64,000 bases of DNA from Lonicera japonica (taxonomy: Eukaryota > Streptophyta > Magnoliopsida > Dipsacales > Caprifoliaceae). The stretch spans positions 3,968,001 to 4,032,000 of the forward strand of contig CM038463.1 in assembly GCA_021464415.1 (NCBI GenBank). Reading direction: 5' to 3'. A program made the position numbers and the translations under genes. The notes beneath the pieces were generated by a model. That model had not been told where the DNA came from and ran no database searches. It saw only the letters and a list, made by a program, of their open reading frames with translations. Below are positions 31,101 through 44,400 of the stretch, in pieces (within the stretch, counting starts at the first letter, position 1; each line of letters begins with the position of its first letter).

Positions 31101-34100
31101 GAAAATAGCATCTATTTTAACATCTGAGCCATCATGCTGTCCAAATTTTGGCTGACTCTCTCTTTTACCACTTTCAGCGAACAGTTTTCCAGTAGAATCT
31201 TTCTTGGGAACCAAACTTTTTTCACCCCTATCAAAATTAATTTGCTTTCTTCCAGCCTTTGATTTTTCATCATAAGGTGTATGATCAATTGATTCATTGA
31301 TGGAATCAGATGTCTTGAGATTACTCTTACCAAATTCAGATCTAGCACTCTTGCTCTTGTCCTTAGACCGCGAAGATGATCCCTTCCCAGACTTACTTGG
31401 ATGAGACCCATTAGCATGATACTGATTGTCGTTCCCCCTTTCTTCAGCTGGACAAGGATCTGAAGCCTGTGGCTCACAAGGATATTGAGCAACTTGGCCT
31501 ATCATATTAGCAGCAGCATCAGTAACAAGGTAAGTTGCATTTGAAATCCTTAGAGGAGATGAAGAAACTGATTCCACAGGTGAGCCTTTCACTTCCTGAG
31601 GATTGGCTTTGTCTTTATGAGAGCTAGAAACCTTAGAAGAGCTTGAGGTTGCAGCCATAGCAAGCTGTACAGATCCCATATCCCTTTTCAAATAACCTAT
31701 AGCATCTACACTCTGCTGAGATGGAGTGCTCCCCAGATCTGGCCTGAGTTGCTTGTCCATCATAATTGTGCCTTTTTTGTCAGTTCCACCACTGCCTTTG
31801 CTTGTAGACATGTCTTCCCCACCAGACTTCGACACTCTTGCTTTTTTCTCTCTCCTGTGGTCATTTTCACTGGTTTCTTCCATAAAATCCCTGTTGTCTT
31901 GGAATTGATTTCCCGAACTAGGAAGTGGGACAGTATAAATCTGAGTATCCTGGCATTCATTCCCTTTTCTCTTCTTCACAACATCTCTATCATCATGTTT
32001 TGCCATATGCAGTAACCCATCATCAGAGGCAATCTGCATTTGATCTTCTGGATTTCTAACAGAAATCTTTGAGCGATGCTTTGAGTCCTTAGCAAGGTCA
32101 TTATAATGGGGCTTGTTCTTCTCTGACACATTTATTGATAAACCGCTATTTGCGCTTTGGCCCGCCATCAAGATGTCCCCACCATGATCGGGCGTCCGAT
32201 CTTCATCACTATATTCCAACTCATAGGTCTTGATTTTCTTAGAAGCTCCAACAGAATCTTGATCAGTCTCTCTTTTGTTTCTCATCTTTGAGTTGTGGGA
32301 ATCACCTGTGTGACATGTTATATCAAGGAAATAAATAACATATTTTCCAGACGAAATTTGATACGAAGAAAACAATGTCCAACGTCATATACAATACCTC
32401 CACCAGAATGGTTCTCAAGCAGTTTCTTCTTCTCATTTACAGTTGGAGAATGGTTCTCGCCATTTACACTTCTGGATATTACTGAGGCTTGAAGGTTCTT
32501 TTTCATAGAGTTTGAAAACTGTGGGCCATCTTGATTATTTTCATTTGATACATCTTTTAATTCATGTTTCTTCTTTCCACCAGGAAGAACATGTAAACCA
32601 AGATCCTGCTGGTTTTGGTCAGAATTTCGTGCATCAGCTGAGGATACTCCCAACAGAATACCACCAGCATGATTATGTTGAGTACTTTGACTCAAAGGAG
32701 CTTGAGCCGGAGCTGGGACTTGATAACGAGTCATTACAGCCTTTGTTGTCTCCTCCTCACTGATATTACACCGATTAAATCCGGGCCTAGAGATATGTCA
32801 AAATGTAAAGAGATCAACCTCAAGTATTATACTTTTACCTTCTAAGACAGATTTGCTAAAGCCTTGTATTCCCATTGATATAATAGTTAGCATTTATTAA
32901 TCTAGATACTAAAATATTTTTTCTTGGGAAATACTTAGCCACCACGTTATCAATTATCATAATGAAAAAGGTAAGATGTTAATGGAAAAATAACTTACAA
33001 CCAGTTAAGCATGCTACAGAGCCACTTCTCAGGAAGACTGTCAGGATTTGTACCGAGTGGAAGAAGCCTCCATTTCTGACACTTGTCACAACAGACCCAG
33101 TCTTCTTTGACTACAGGAGGAACTGCTCCAGCTGTACTAGAAATAGGCACATTTCCAGTGAGAGAAGCAACATTTGAACCCGTTCTTGGATATTCCTCTG
33201 ATGTCGATGACCTCTCAATCTTCTTAACATTTGATCTCTCTCTTGATGCACCTTGAAATTCAAACACGTTTTCACTCACCGTAGAGTGTTTAAGGCTGTC
33301 TACATAAACCATTTCATCGGAAACCTTTGCACAATCTCCCTGTTCTTCTGATTCTAGGTCCCCAAAGAAATCTTTATATCTATCCGTAGCCTTCCCATAA
33401 TCTTTTCTGACATTTTCCACTTCACTTTTATTCTTACTACCTTTTGATTTCTTTTGGCCCCCAGAAGATGAATGTTCCTTCCTGGGACCCACTTTAAAGC
33501 CATCCTCTTCAATCGATGTAGCTTTCTGAACAGCCTTCAGCTTTGGAGGATCTATGAGTTCAGCCTCAAGAGCTTTTCTCCCCTTAGAGGCATTTGAGTC
33601 ACCACTGGCTTGAATGTCAGTTTTTCCTCCTTTCCCACTGACTCCTTTCCTCTCGTAAGCTGGATTGTCATCATCAGTACTTGCTTTTTTATTTTCCAAA
33701 ACCTTTCTATCTGAACCAACTTGATCAGTAGGCTTCTCAACCAAGCCATTCTCTTGGGTGGATACTGGCTCCAAGGGTTCTTCTTTCCTAGCAAAGCTAG
33801 AGGTATCAATGTTGCTAGCATTGCCTTTTGCAGAGTCAACAGTGTTACAATACGAGTTGGATAGAAGAGGGAGCCTCAAAGCATTAAAAACAATTTCTTC
33901 ACATGCCAAAGTGTCAATGTCTGTTTCCTTCTTCAATAGAACATCAATGCTATTTCGAGCATCATTAACATAATCATTTCTCAAATCCCTTGAGATTACA
34001 TATTTCTCAGATGGCTTTGGTTTCTTATGCATAGATCCAGATCTACTCACCCCTCGAAGCTTTGCCTTTTTAATCAAGCGAATCACATCATTGGGAAGAG

Positions 34101-35803
34101 GGGATAACGGCAGGCTCCAATGCGCTGGTAATGATGCCATAATCTGATCATCGTACCAACAAAACAAAGTAACAAATTTGATCACATTTCATTAATTCAC
34201 CAAATATATGAACATGTATATATATACATACAAGGAAGATAAGAATGACCCAGTGTCATGATTCACCTGAAGAATACTAGTAGGAGATTCATACGGGGCA
34301 TCAAGAGGCTCATGAGACAATCCATCACTATCTGTAGGACTGCCGTCCAATGATGAAGAGGGAGAGACATCAAGTCCAAGTCCACTATAGATTTCAGCAT
34401 TTTTTCGAGTCAAAGGATTATTTGAACTCATTTGGATTTGAACCGTCAAATTTTTCTGGTCTAAAGGATTAGCATATTTGGCCTCAGCATTAGTAGATAA
34501 CAGGCGGACATCTTGTTTCACAGAATCATTCACAGATGGAGCCTTCACTGCGGGCAATGGTACCCCATTCACAGAAGCCTGTCCAAATCTGGCTGATACA
34601 GATGCAGTTGACTGTACTAGCGAGCTGTGATGACCACCCTATTAAAAAAGACAATTCAATAGTGCACACGCAAACTAAATTCCCATGTACACCTTCAAAA
34701 TTCTAAATAATATCTACCTCTAGGTGCAAGTTGTTTGGGGATCTCGATCCGCTGTAATTATGAACTTTTGGTGGAGTCCTTGGATGAGACGACGCAGGAG
34801 ACCGCTGATAGCTAGGTAAAAATGAACCATATCCACCAAATTTTGCGCCTGGTAAAATGTAAAAATTCCGAATTTTATCATTAAATGCTAGAATTCCACA
34901 TTAATGTGGATCTTTGAGGTTTGCAAGATCCATGATTATGTTGGGTTGACTTACCCAAATTCTCAGCTGAAACTCCACCTTCAAAATCTTTCTGAAAATG
35001 TCCCAAAACATCTTGAAGTTTCTCATCCTTCCAAGAATAGTATCATAAATATGTGAGGGATACTATATAGTACAGCCAGTGAAGACAATAGAGGAAATAA
35101 ATCATATTCCGTGGCTCTACTATCACGTAGCTAATTCTCATGTCTAAATTATTGTTAGAGCTTCCACCACAAATTCATATCAATAGAAACTGACCACAAA
35201 TATTGAACATTTTAAAGAATACCTATATAGTTTTCATTCAATTATAATGGCAAGAACATGCCAACGACTCCAAAACTGCAGAGATCTAGTTATGAGATGC
35301 ACAAACTGACAGGAAAATTACAGAAAATGTTAAGCATCTCCATAAAAATGTGTGTAATTATCTTGATTATGTAAAGCTTACTGACTAAATTGGCTTTTAA
35401 TGAAGTGCTCAAATTATAGTCACAACTACTTATTTTCACGCCGAAGTTACCAACATCCAGAAACATTTGGAGTTCAGAATCTAACAACATTGGATCGGTG
35501 TTTTAGAACGATCTTAGCTTAATTATAACTAGGATTTATCAGTTGATCTAAAACATACCAAACAAGTCAACACCACCATCGAAAGAAATAAACGATTCTA
35601 ACATGTAAACTCCAGGTAAAATAACAGCAAAATTGAAAGATCGAAACTTGTTTCTGTAAAGGAGCTGGAGAAAAAAGTAGGCTTACTATGTATGAGAGAG
35701 CAACATCAGGATCAAGAGATGAATTATCATCATCATCATCGTTGTTGTTGTTGTTGTTCTGGTAATAGCAAGCTTCTCCTTCTTCCAGATCAGTTTCTTC
35801 CAT
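28174..35803 (-). CDS. CW-type zinc finger protein (plant nuclear protein)
   Basis: Coding exons in transcript order: 35803-35687, 35027-34955, 34848-34718, 34638-34267, 34143-32999, 32786-32398, 32305-30666, 30580-30420, 29268-29108, 28701-28541, 28368-28174. All junctions are GT-AG and in phase; total about 1514 residues. The acidic N terminus has Asn6-Asp5 homopolymers and then the family block SYIDEKLQDVLGHFQKDFEG. The CW domain is at about residues 578-620: W580, C583, C586, W589, C607, C619 (Cx2C-x20-C-x11-C), with its end encoded across the exon 5/6 border. A long Ser/Lys/Asp-rich, disordered, lysine-rich middle follows. The C-terminal roughly 200 residues form a conserved helical block (AHEYEKSKDMAAAALAYKC, ending VEGLLHMVRVAMEIISR). 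Known: CW domains read methylated H3K4 in several proteins, so a chromatin role is inferred. It belongs to the plant CW-ZF family; I do not assign a member name. Confidence 0.93.
28421..28512. repeat. 46-bp tandem duplication in the last CW-gene intron
   Basis: Two nearly identical copies (starting 28421 and 28467) both contain AAATGGTGCATTGAGATATA and GCTCAGGCTATT. It lies between exons 10 and 11 of the minus-strand gene. Confidence 0.85.
29462..29480. repeat. C-rich homopolymer and ACCC run in a CW-gene intron
   Basis: About 15 C in a row, followed by ACCCACCCACTC, between exons 8 and 9; on the coding strand this is a G-run. Confidence 0.85.
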
Positions 35804-36240
35804 TTCTCCACCAACATCAAACCCTAAACCTAACCCGAACGAAATGATTCAAAGTCAAAATAAAGCAAAACCAAAAGCTTTTTGAAATCCTCAAGACTCA
35901 TCTCTCACCAATAACATGAAAATCCATTCCACAAAATCTCACCGCAGCTAAAGATGAAAATCTCTTCGATACATTTCAGAAACTGAAAAATCAATCAAGT
36001 AATTCCCCAAAATATCGAGATCGAACTCCAACACCAACTCCACAAAAATAACCACGAAAATACAAAAAAAATAAAAAGGAAGTATCAGATAAAATCAATC
36101 TCAAAAGAAAAATTAATGCTAAGATGTTTGATCAAAATTCGTTGATTTCAATGCAATAAAGCTTAGATCGTAATCTGCGATATCTGTAGCTCAAATCAAC
36201 GAGCACAGAGAGAGACTGGTTTTTGGTGTATAGCAGCCGC
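35804..36240 (-). other. 5' UTR and promoter side of the CW gene, probable UTR intron
   Basis: On the minus strand a donor GCG|gtgagat at about 35942 and an acceptor ggtttag before GGTTTGATG at 35823 would give a 5' UTR intron of about 119 bp just ahead of the ATG at 35803. The TC-rich stretch near 36205-36225 may mark the start region. The borders are inferred. Confidence 0.4.
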
Positions 36241-36318
36241 GTTTTTTCTTTTTTCTAATTTTTTTTCCTCTATTTCCCTTTCTTGCTTTGGCTATTTTAC
36301 AAGAACATAATTCTATAT

Positions 36319-36846
36319 GGGTGCGTTTGATTGCGAGCACGTAACTTGCATGGAAAGAAAATAAGTTACGGACAATTGAATTGCTTAAAATTGAGTGGCA
36401 TGAAAAATGTAGTGCAGTGTATTTGATTGTCTTAGTTTTCTACCCGAAAAATATTTATTGTATTATGGCATTTTTAATGTAGAAAAAAATTTTGGTATTT
36501 TTTTTTACATAATTATATAGTCATGACGGATCTTGTTTAATTGATCTTGATTAATAGATTTTAAATATTAAATTTTTATATTATTTTGAATTTTATATTT
36601 TAAGTTATGGCATTTTTAATGTAGAAAATGGTAAAAATCTTGTCTCATGAACCGTGCCCAAGCATAGAAAACAAAAACCACCTCCCCCAAAGAAAACATT
36701 TTCCTCAATTGCCTTGAAAATGCACATGTGTGAGGCAAAAGTGAGAATTGAATTGCCTAGAAAAAAACGCAATCAAACACCTTAAGTTGTCAAATCAAGT
36801 GGAAAATGCTCATTTTACGTGGAAAATGTTATCAATCAAACACACC
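36319..36846. mobile_element. MITE beside the CW gene promoter
   Basis: The left end GGGTGCGTTTGATTG pairs with the right end read in reverse, GGTGTGTTTGATTG. Flanks are TA-rich, so the exact target duplication is uncertain. No transposase is present. Confidence 0.65.
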
Positions 36847-37239
36847 ATATATTATGATGACAAAATTTCAAATTATCACATTTTTACAATACTCATTCGA
36901 ATTAAACAATTTTTTTTTTATCATTCACTCTCTTTTTTTTAAAAAAATAAATATTGCATTGAAAAGATTTAAATACAAGATCTCATATTTAATTAAATTA
37001 ATTTGTGCCCTCTCACAAGAATATAATGAACCACTAATCTTATAAACTATCTCTATCCTAAATTGTTGGTCTTTCTTTTTATTTTTAGATGTCCCAAAAT
37101 AAATATCCACTCTCCATAAAAGATAAATACATACTTATTTTATCTTTTTGTACTTTCACTTTTCAAGAAAAAATTTTGAATAAAAAATAAAAGCCAATGT
37201 AAATTAAGCAAAAAATATAATAATAATATTGAATTCTTA

Positions 37240-37680
37240 GGGCCTGTTTGGTTGCGTAAATTACTTAATTTTAGAATTAGTTAATTTTCAATTGAAGAAT
37301 TGTGAATTTGTTCATTTATGAATAATTCAATTCTAATTCAAGAGTGTTTGGAAAACTTAAACAATAAATTCCGATCGTTATAATAAAATCATGTTCTCTA
37401 TTGTTCTGTGTTATTTAAAATTTTGTCTAAATACATCAATATTACGAGCAGAAACTATATCTTCTAAAAAAATAGAGTTTGAATGAATGATCTAATTCTA
37501 GAATTAGGCAATTTCAAGTTTTACTTGAAAGGATTTAATTTGAGTTTTTGTGAATCAACTTGAATTATCATATTTACAATTATTTAATTTACACCACCAA
37601 ACACTAATAAATGAAAATTTTATAAATTATTTAATTGTAAATTATTTAATTTATAATTTGAAAGACAACTAAACGGATCT
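37240..37680. mobile_element. Tourist-like MITE
   Basis: Ends GGGCCTGTTTGGTTGCG and, in reverse, AGATCCGTTTAGTTGTC; TTA on both sides (37237-37239 and 37681-37683). AT-rich interior without frames. Confidence 0.75.
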
Positions 37681-37683
37681 TTA

Positions 37684-38484
37684 ATAAATTAGATTTTTTA
37701 AAAGAGACCAATAATTTAAGACGGACGAATTACTATTTAATCATGCTCTTTTGATTGCTTGAAATATAATGTTTCAACGTTGTTTCATTTCCATTTCTTA
37801 CAAATACCATTTTAACCGTTCAACGACCTGTATGAAAATTATAAGAAAAACAAAAATATTTCAGACGCCATGACAGCGCGTTACAACCACGCGTAGAATA
37901 TGCCTATGTTTTTCGAATCTTATTGGACAAAGAAGAAAGAGGAAAAAAAGAGAGAACGTTTTTAACTTTCAAAATTATATACAAGATAAATTATGGAATA
38001 TTCCTCCTTTAGTTCAAGAGCTGAAATAAAGTTTATTTTCTTTTCATTTTTTTGTATGTGATAAAAAGACTTGATTAATTTATATTGTCAAAATAAATTT
38101 ATTTATTTTTATCATAATATAGTATTATTTTAAAAAATTATATTTTATATTTTTATACTTTTAAATTTATATATTATTCTAACAATAAATATAAATATTT
38201 TAACAATAATATTACTCTAATTTTATATCTTTTTCTTTTAACAAGAATATTTTTCTATTCATATATTTGTACAGAAAATCGAGTTGTTTACTCATTTTAG
38301 TTTCTATGAGTTATGATTGATAACGTGTTTGTCGAAATAGCAATGAGATGATGAAAAAAAAATCAATTGAGTCAAATTTCGAAACTCCCAATTTTTATTA
38401 CCTCTCTTCCGTTTTTATTCTTCATTTAAATACCAGATTCTCATCTTTTTTAAAAAAATAAGAAAGAAATATATACATATATAT
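37684..38484. other. AT-rich intergenic DNA without visible gene
   Basis: Extremely AT-rich between about 38090 and 38280. No recognisable feature. Confidence 0.45.
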
Positions 38485-38492
38485 ATACAGAG

Positions 38493-38890
38493 CATTTCCT
38501 ACGTGAATTACTGTTCACGGATGAACAGTACGGATCAATCAATTTGGCACGCTTCCTGATGAAATTTTTTGATGAAATTTTGTGGGGATGTTCTTCATCG
38601 TGTGTAGAACATCTCCACCAAATTTCATCAAAAAATTCAACCAGGAAATGGGTTAACTATATGATTGAAAAATATTGGATTTTATAAATCCATTTTTGGA
38701 CCAATATTTTTTAATCACGTAGTTAACCCACTTTCCGGTTGAATTTTTTTATGAAATTTGGTGGAGATGTTCTACACACGATGAAGAACATCCCCACAAA
38801 ATTCCATCAAAAAATTCCATCAGAAAGCGTACCAAATTGACCAATTCGTACTATTCATCCGTGAATAGTAATCCACGTAGAAAATTTTCC
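38493..38890. mobile_element. Large foldback element, arms about 190 bp
   Basis: The left arm (about 38493-38679) and right arm (about 38699-38890) are reverse complements over almost their full length. Examples are TCCTACGTGAATTACTGTTC against its reversed partner GAATAGTAATCCACGTAGAA, and GATGTTCTTCATCGTGTGTA against TACACACGATGAAGAACATC. The loop is about 20 bp. A diverged relative of one arm lies at about 39395-39510. No coding signal. Confidence 0.85.
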
Positions 38891-39101
38891 ATATATATGT
38901 TGCCTGGATTAGCTCGTGTGCGTGTAGTCAACCTTCTGTATATTATTATTAGGAATGATCAATGTCTTCCTTTTTGAGAACTGTTCTACTCTAAGTCTCT
39001 AACTGATTGGCCCCATTAATTCGTGTCACCGCTCCATAAATGATTTCATAATCCTTTCATCCCATCATTAATGGTTTTAATTAAAGGGGTAACTCGGCTA
39101 A

Positions 39102-39329
39102 CAATATGTTTGAATTGAAAGAATAGAAAGAAAAGAAAAAGAAAAAAATATAAAGATTTGCGTTTCACTCATTTAAATCGATTTATAAGAGGGAGTAGAG
39201 ATGAAATGAAGGGAATGTCAATCATCTCTATTCATTTATTTTATTTCCTTCTAATATTCGGAGGATTTGGAGGGAAAAGAAAAGATTGTAATGATTTTTT
39301 TTACATTATTTCAAATTTAACCTTAATTT
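39102..39329 (+). mobile_element. Left half of a Tourist-like MITE (family of 56355-56793)
   Basis: After TAA at 39099-39101 it starts CAATATGTTTGAATTGAAAG and follows the intact copy at 56355 through the GATTTATAAGAGGGAGT, TTTCCTTCTAATATTCGGAG and CAAATTTAACCTTAATTT blocks, where homology stops abruptly. The frame 39158-39361 is read-through of this repeat. Confidence 0.75.
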
Positions 39330-39394
39330 GTTTGTGTGTGTGTGTGTGCGCGCGCGTGTGAGCATTTTTGATCTTTGAAAATTTTGATGATCGT

Positions 39395-39510
39395 CTCACC
39401 CACTTCTAGGTTGAATTTCTTTTATGAAATCTGGTGGAAGAAATCTATTCATTATATAGATGATCTCTACAAAATTTGTTAAAAAAAATATCTATTTACC
39501 CTACCAAGTA
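39395..39510. repeat. Diverged half-copy of the foldback at 38493-38890
   Basis: Shares CACCCACTT..AGGTTGAATTT, TTTATGAAAT(C/T)TGGTGGA and the ACAAAATT..T(T/C)AAAAAA stretch with the right arm of the foldback. Confidence 0.55.
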
Positions 39511-40260
39511 GGCATCATTCTTTATGGTCTAGGAGCATATGTGTATGTAGATGGCAACTTTGTTCACATACTCTTATATATATACACACTCTAACGTTTT
39601 GTTACACAATACACTGTATATCATGGAAGTCCATATTAACATGGCACGATACATTATATTCATGTGTGCCAATTACTTGTTAGCTGCTAACTTCACTTTC
39701 GCTTACCATTTTTCATACTCTATTAACATTTTAGCCTATCTAATACAGTTTTCAATCGCTAAATTTACATTATTAGAGTATTGCAATAAAGATGTTCTGA
39801 GTAGACAAAGTGCTCAAGGTATCTCTCTCCAATCTCGTTCTTGTACGGATGACGTGTGATTTTATTTTTAGGAATCTAGGATTTCATCCTTCCTTTTCAA
39901 ACATATTAGGGGTTAGGACAACCCCTTTTGTATTATTAGTATCACATCCCTCTTTTCAAATTGTTTCTTGAAATAGGGTTGATGTAATTAATGCACATGT
40001 ATGCTAAATTGAAAGAAAGACTATTTTGTCCTGACCGATATATATGGCAACGTTGATAATTGAGCTTTTATGAGATTTGGTATTCATTTTAATTTTGGAC
40101 GTGTGTTTCGGAATTAAAGAAACAAAATTTAAATGCATCATTAGTTTCTTAAAAAATGAGAAATGGTTAATTTTATTTCTGAATTGTGGTTGTTTCTTTG
40201 TAATCTATTTGAACGATTTATATTTTCCATACTAATAATATGAAATTGAATGTGTTATTA
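39511..40260. other. AT-rich DNA without visible gene
   Basis: An open frame of 102 residues at 39551-39859 has no family resemblance and no codon signal that I can defend. Confidence 0.4.
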
Positions 40261-42650
40261 TATTATTTTGAATTTCATTAAGTTATTAATAATGCTACTA
40301 TTTTTGTTAGTTTAATATACTATTCAAATTTAATAGATCCTATTACGAATTTTACAATACATTTTTAAGACGCTTATAATATTTTTGGTAGTTGAATTCA
40401 ATACGTTTATAATAAATATTTGGTATTTTAATATATACGTTAATATACCTTTTCATTATTGTACTATATTTTAAAATATTAATTAATTTTACACGAGTAT
40501 AAATATTATTTTGAATTTCATTAAGTTATTAATAATGCTACTATTTTTGTTAGTTTAATATACTATTCAAATTTCATAGGTCCTATTACGAATTTTACAA
40601 AACATTTTTAATACGCTTATGATATTTTTGGTAGTTGAATTCAATACGTTTATAATAAATTTTTGTTATTTTAATATATACGTTAATATACCTTTTCATT
40701 ATTGTACTATTTTTTAAAATATTAATTAATTTTACACGAGTATAAATATATTTATGAATCTATTAAATGTATACTGGTACTGATAATATATACAGATATT
40801 TAAATATATTTATCTGTATGTACATGTTCATTATTTAAAATATTAATAGATTTACATTTGTACAAATATATCAGATATTATTGCACTATATGTAAAATAT
40901 TAATAAATTTTACACTCGTATTAATATATTTATGTTTCAGTTACGTGTATACTGCTTTTGATACTATAAACAAACATATATATTTCTTTATGTAACTGTT
41001 CATTATTTAAAATTTTGTATAAATTTAACATTTATACAAATACATCCTTATATACATGTTATACTGGTCTTCATATGTTACATAATAAAAACATCATTAC
41101 ATATCTGTTTATAACATGAGTAGTTATTGTTTAGTTAAAATGTGCGTATGTATCTGTTTACGATAATATACCTTTTCATTATTGTACAATATTTTAAAAT
41201 ATTAATTAATTTTACACAAATATAAATATATTTACGAATCTGTTAAATGTATACTGGTACTGATAATATATACAGGTATTTAAATATATTTATCTGTATG
41301 TGCATGTACAGTATTTAAAATATTAATAGATTTACATTTGTACAAATATATCAGATATTATTGCACTATATATAAAATATTAATAAATTTTACACTTGTA
41401 TTAATATGTTTATGTATCTGTTATATGTATACTGATTTCGATACTATAAACAAATATATATATTTCGTTATGTAACTGTTCATTATTTAAAATGTTAATA
41501 AATTTTACATTTATACAATTACATATTTATATACCTGTTACACTGGTTTTTATATGTTACATAATAAAAACATCATTACGTATCTGTTTATAACAGGAGT
41601 TGTTATTGTTTAGTTAAAATGCGCGTATATATCTGTTTACGATGTATCCAATATTTATGATGTTGCATTCTACATAAACCTGTTTATACGAGAATTTAAA
41701 TTTATTAGGCTTAGTAAATATCTTTAGATATCTGTTTACATCTTGATTAATTATTATTTAGAAAAAATTTGATTATATAGCTGTTTACGATTTTAATATC
41801 ATATTTGTGATGCAGCATTCTGCATGTATAATAGGTACATACCGGATTTTATTTTTAATACTATATAAATATCGTTATATATCTGTTTAGTCAAAATATT
41901 ATTAATTTCACACTATAAAAATGACTTTAATACACCGATTCATTACTGTATTCTATTTAAACAACTATTAAATGTTACGTTTATATAAATATCATTACGT
42001 ATCCGTTAAAAGTATACTAGTTTTCGTACTATATACAAATATATATATATATATATACATTTGCGTACTGTTCATATCTGTTATGATATGATGCAACGTT
42101 TATGATGTTAAATTCTACATGTACCTGTTTATACGAGAATTTAAATTTCTTAGGCTTTATAAACATCTTTATATAGCTGTTTACATCTTGATTCATTATT
42201 TATTTAGTGAAAATTTGATTATATAGCTGTTTACGATTCAATATCATATTAGTGATATTGAATACTATATTTAATACTATATAAATATCGATATATATCT
42301 GTTTAGTCAAAATATTATTAAATTTACACTCTACAAATGTCTTTAAAATACCGATTCATTACTGTAGTATATTTAAAAAATTATTAAAGTTTACATTTAT
42401 ATAAATATCATTATGTATCTGTCAAAAGTATAATAGTTTCTGTACTATATACAAATATTTATATATATATATTTATTTGTGTACCTGTTCATTATTTAAA
42501 ATATTAATTAATTTTATATTAATTTTACATTTGTATACATACATTCGAATATATCTGTTTACAACCTGAATAGTTATTGTTTAGTTAAACACTTGTTGTA
42601 TATCTGTTTATGATTTCATCAGTTATTATTTAGCTAGAATGTTAGGTTGC
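40261..42650. repeat. Satellite-like AT-rich array with ATCTGTTTA motif
   Basis: Higher-order duplications are stacked. 40261-40503 is repeated at 40504-40745 (period 243). 40681-41160 is repeated at 41161-41640 (period 480). About 41641-42070 is repeated at about 42085-42480. Common to most of it are (T)ATCTGTTTA, GTATACTGGTACTGATAATA and AAAATATTAAT-type words. No frame above 60 residues occurs. Confidence 0.8.
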
Positions 42651-43259
42651 ACGATAATTAGTATTAATAAATGACTTTCATAAAAGTAATTAAAATTTAG
42701 TCTGAATAAACTGATATTGTAATTCACGATGTAGTAAGGAATTATACACGCAACTTGATGTAGTACATTAGGGAGTAAAAAGGGGGATTGATTTGTAATA
42801 TCTATAATTAAATTGAATTATTAATTGAATACCTATTGATTATGAATTAATAGCTGGCTGTTTATGTGAAAGGTAGTGGGCGGTGATTGCTGATGATTTA
42901 TTGATAGTCTTAATATTTTTGGATCGTTCAGCTTTTCATAATTAATACATATATTAATAGATTATTCTTATTCTGGCAATTTAATGGCACTAGAATTTAC
43001 GAAACAATTACCCTTGAAATTTTATACGTTTAGTATAAACATGAAAAAAAAATGTCTGGGTACGTATTTAGCGACAATGAATTAATATTGAACGTCAAAC
43101 AGTTTCAAAATTAACACCATATAATTAGAGTTATTTTGAATTCGTTATCCTAAGTATTTTTCCTTTTGAACTTATTAAGTTGTGAACTACATGTTAACAT
43201 TGTTTAAAATGTATCTGCAGTACATTCCTATTAGGTTAATAAAGTTTAAATTATAATTG

Positions 43260-44400
43260 TATCTGTTTATAGTAATAGATATTTCTTACATCAATATTTG
43301 TTAATATTCTATTTTTCTAATTTATCTGTTTTAATATATATTTGAATATCTGTTTAAATGTATACTTATTTATCTATTTAGAAAAATGATATATATATAA
43401 ATATTTGAATATATGTTAATATCCTATTTTTCCTAATTCATCTATTCAAATATATATATATATATATATATTTTGAATATCTGCTTAAATGTTCTACTTT
43501 CCCCAATTTATCTATTTAATATACGTTCATGTTATGATTATAAAAAAAAGGAAGAATAAAAAACTAATTAGTTAAATTGTATATATTATCTGAATATTTG
43601 TTAATATTCTATTTTTCCAAATTTATCTATTTAATATATAAATTTAATATATGTTCATGTTATGATTAAAAAAAAGAAAAAGAAAAGAAAACTAATCAGT
43701 TAAATTGTATATATTATCTGAATATATGTTAATATTCTATGTTTCCCAATTTATCTGTTTAAATATTTGAATATATATTTCTTATTTGTAACAGATATTT
43801 CTTACTTGAATATTTGTTGATGTTCTATTTTTCTAATTTATCTGTTTAAATATATATTTGAATATCTGTTTAAATGTTCTACTTTTCCCAATTTATCTAT
43901 TTAATATATGTTCATGCTATGATTAAAAAAAAAAAAATAAAGATAGAAAAACTAATAAGTTAAATTGTATATATTATCTGAATATCTATTAATATTCTAT
44001 TTTTCCCAATTTATCTATTTAATACATAAATTTAATATATGTTCATCTTTCTTATTTGTAACAGATGTTTCTTACTTGAATGTTTGTTAATATTCTATTT
44101 TTCTAATTTATCTGTTTAAATATATATTTGAATTATCTATTTAGAGAAAAGATATATATATTTATTTATGTTTATATTACTAAACATTTGAGTATCTGTC
44201 AATATCCTAATTTATCTGAATATAATTACTAAACATTTGAATATCTGTTAATATCATATTTTTTCAATTTATCTATTTTGAGAAATGATTATATTACTAA
44301 ACATTTGTATATATTATCTGAATATTCTATTTTCCCAATTTATTTATTTTAATATTTGAATATATATTTCCCCAATTCCCCTTTCCTAAATCCTACTTCT
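43260..44400. repeat. Second AT-rich tandem repeat array
   Basis: Copies containing GTTAAATTGTATATATTATC start near 43571, 43699 and 43959. They alternate with CCCAATTTATCTATTTAATA, ATATGTTCATGTTATGATTA and an A-rich tract. It shares the ATCTGTTTA word with the array at 40261-42650, so the two are probably one diverged family. Confidence 0.7.

Noticed and set aside
32318..34572. Separate small genes suggested by individual open frames in the CW locus
   Set aside because: They join with correct phases and GT-AG borders into one 11-exon gene; the extra residues at their ends are intron read-through.
39551..39859. Open frame of 102 residues
   Set aside because: Hydrophobic AT-rich translation with no family resemblance, no promoter or intron logic, inside repeat-rich DNA.
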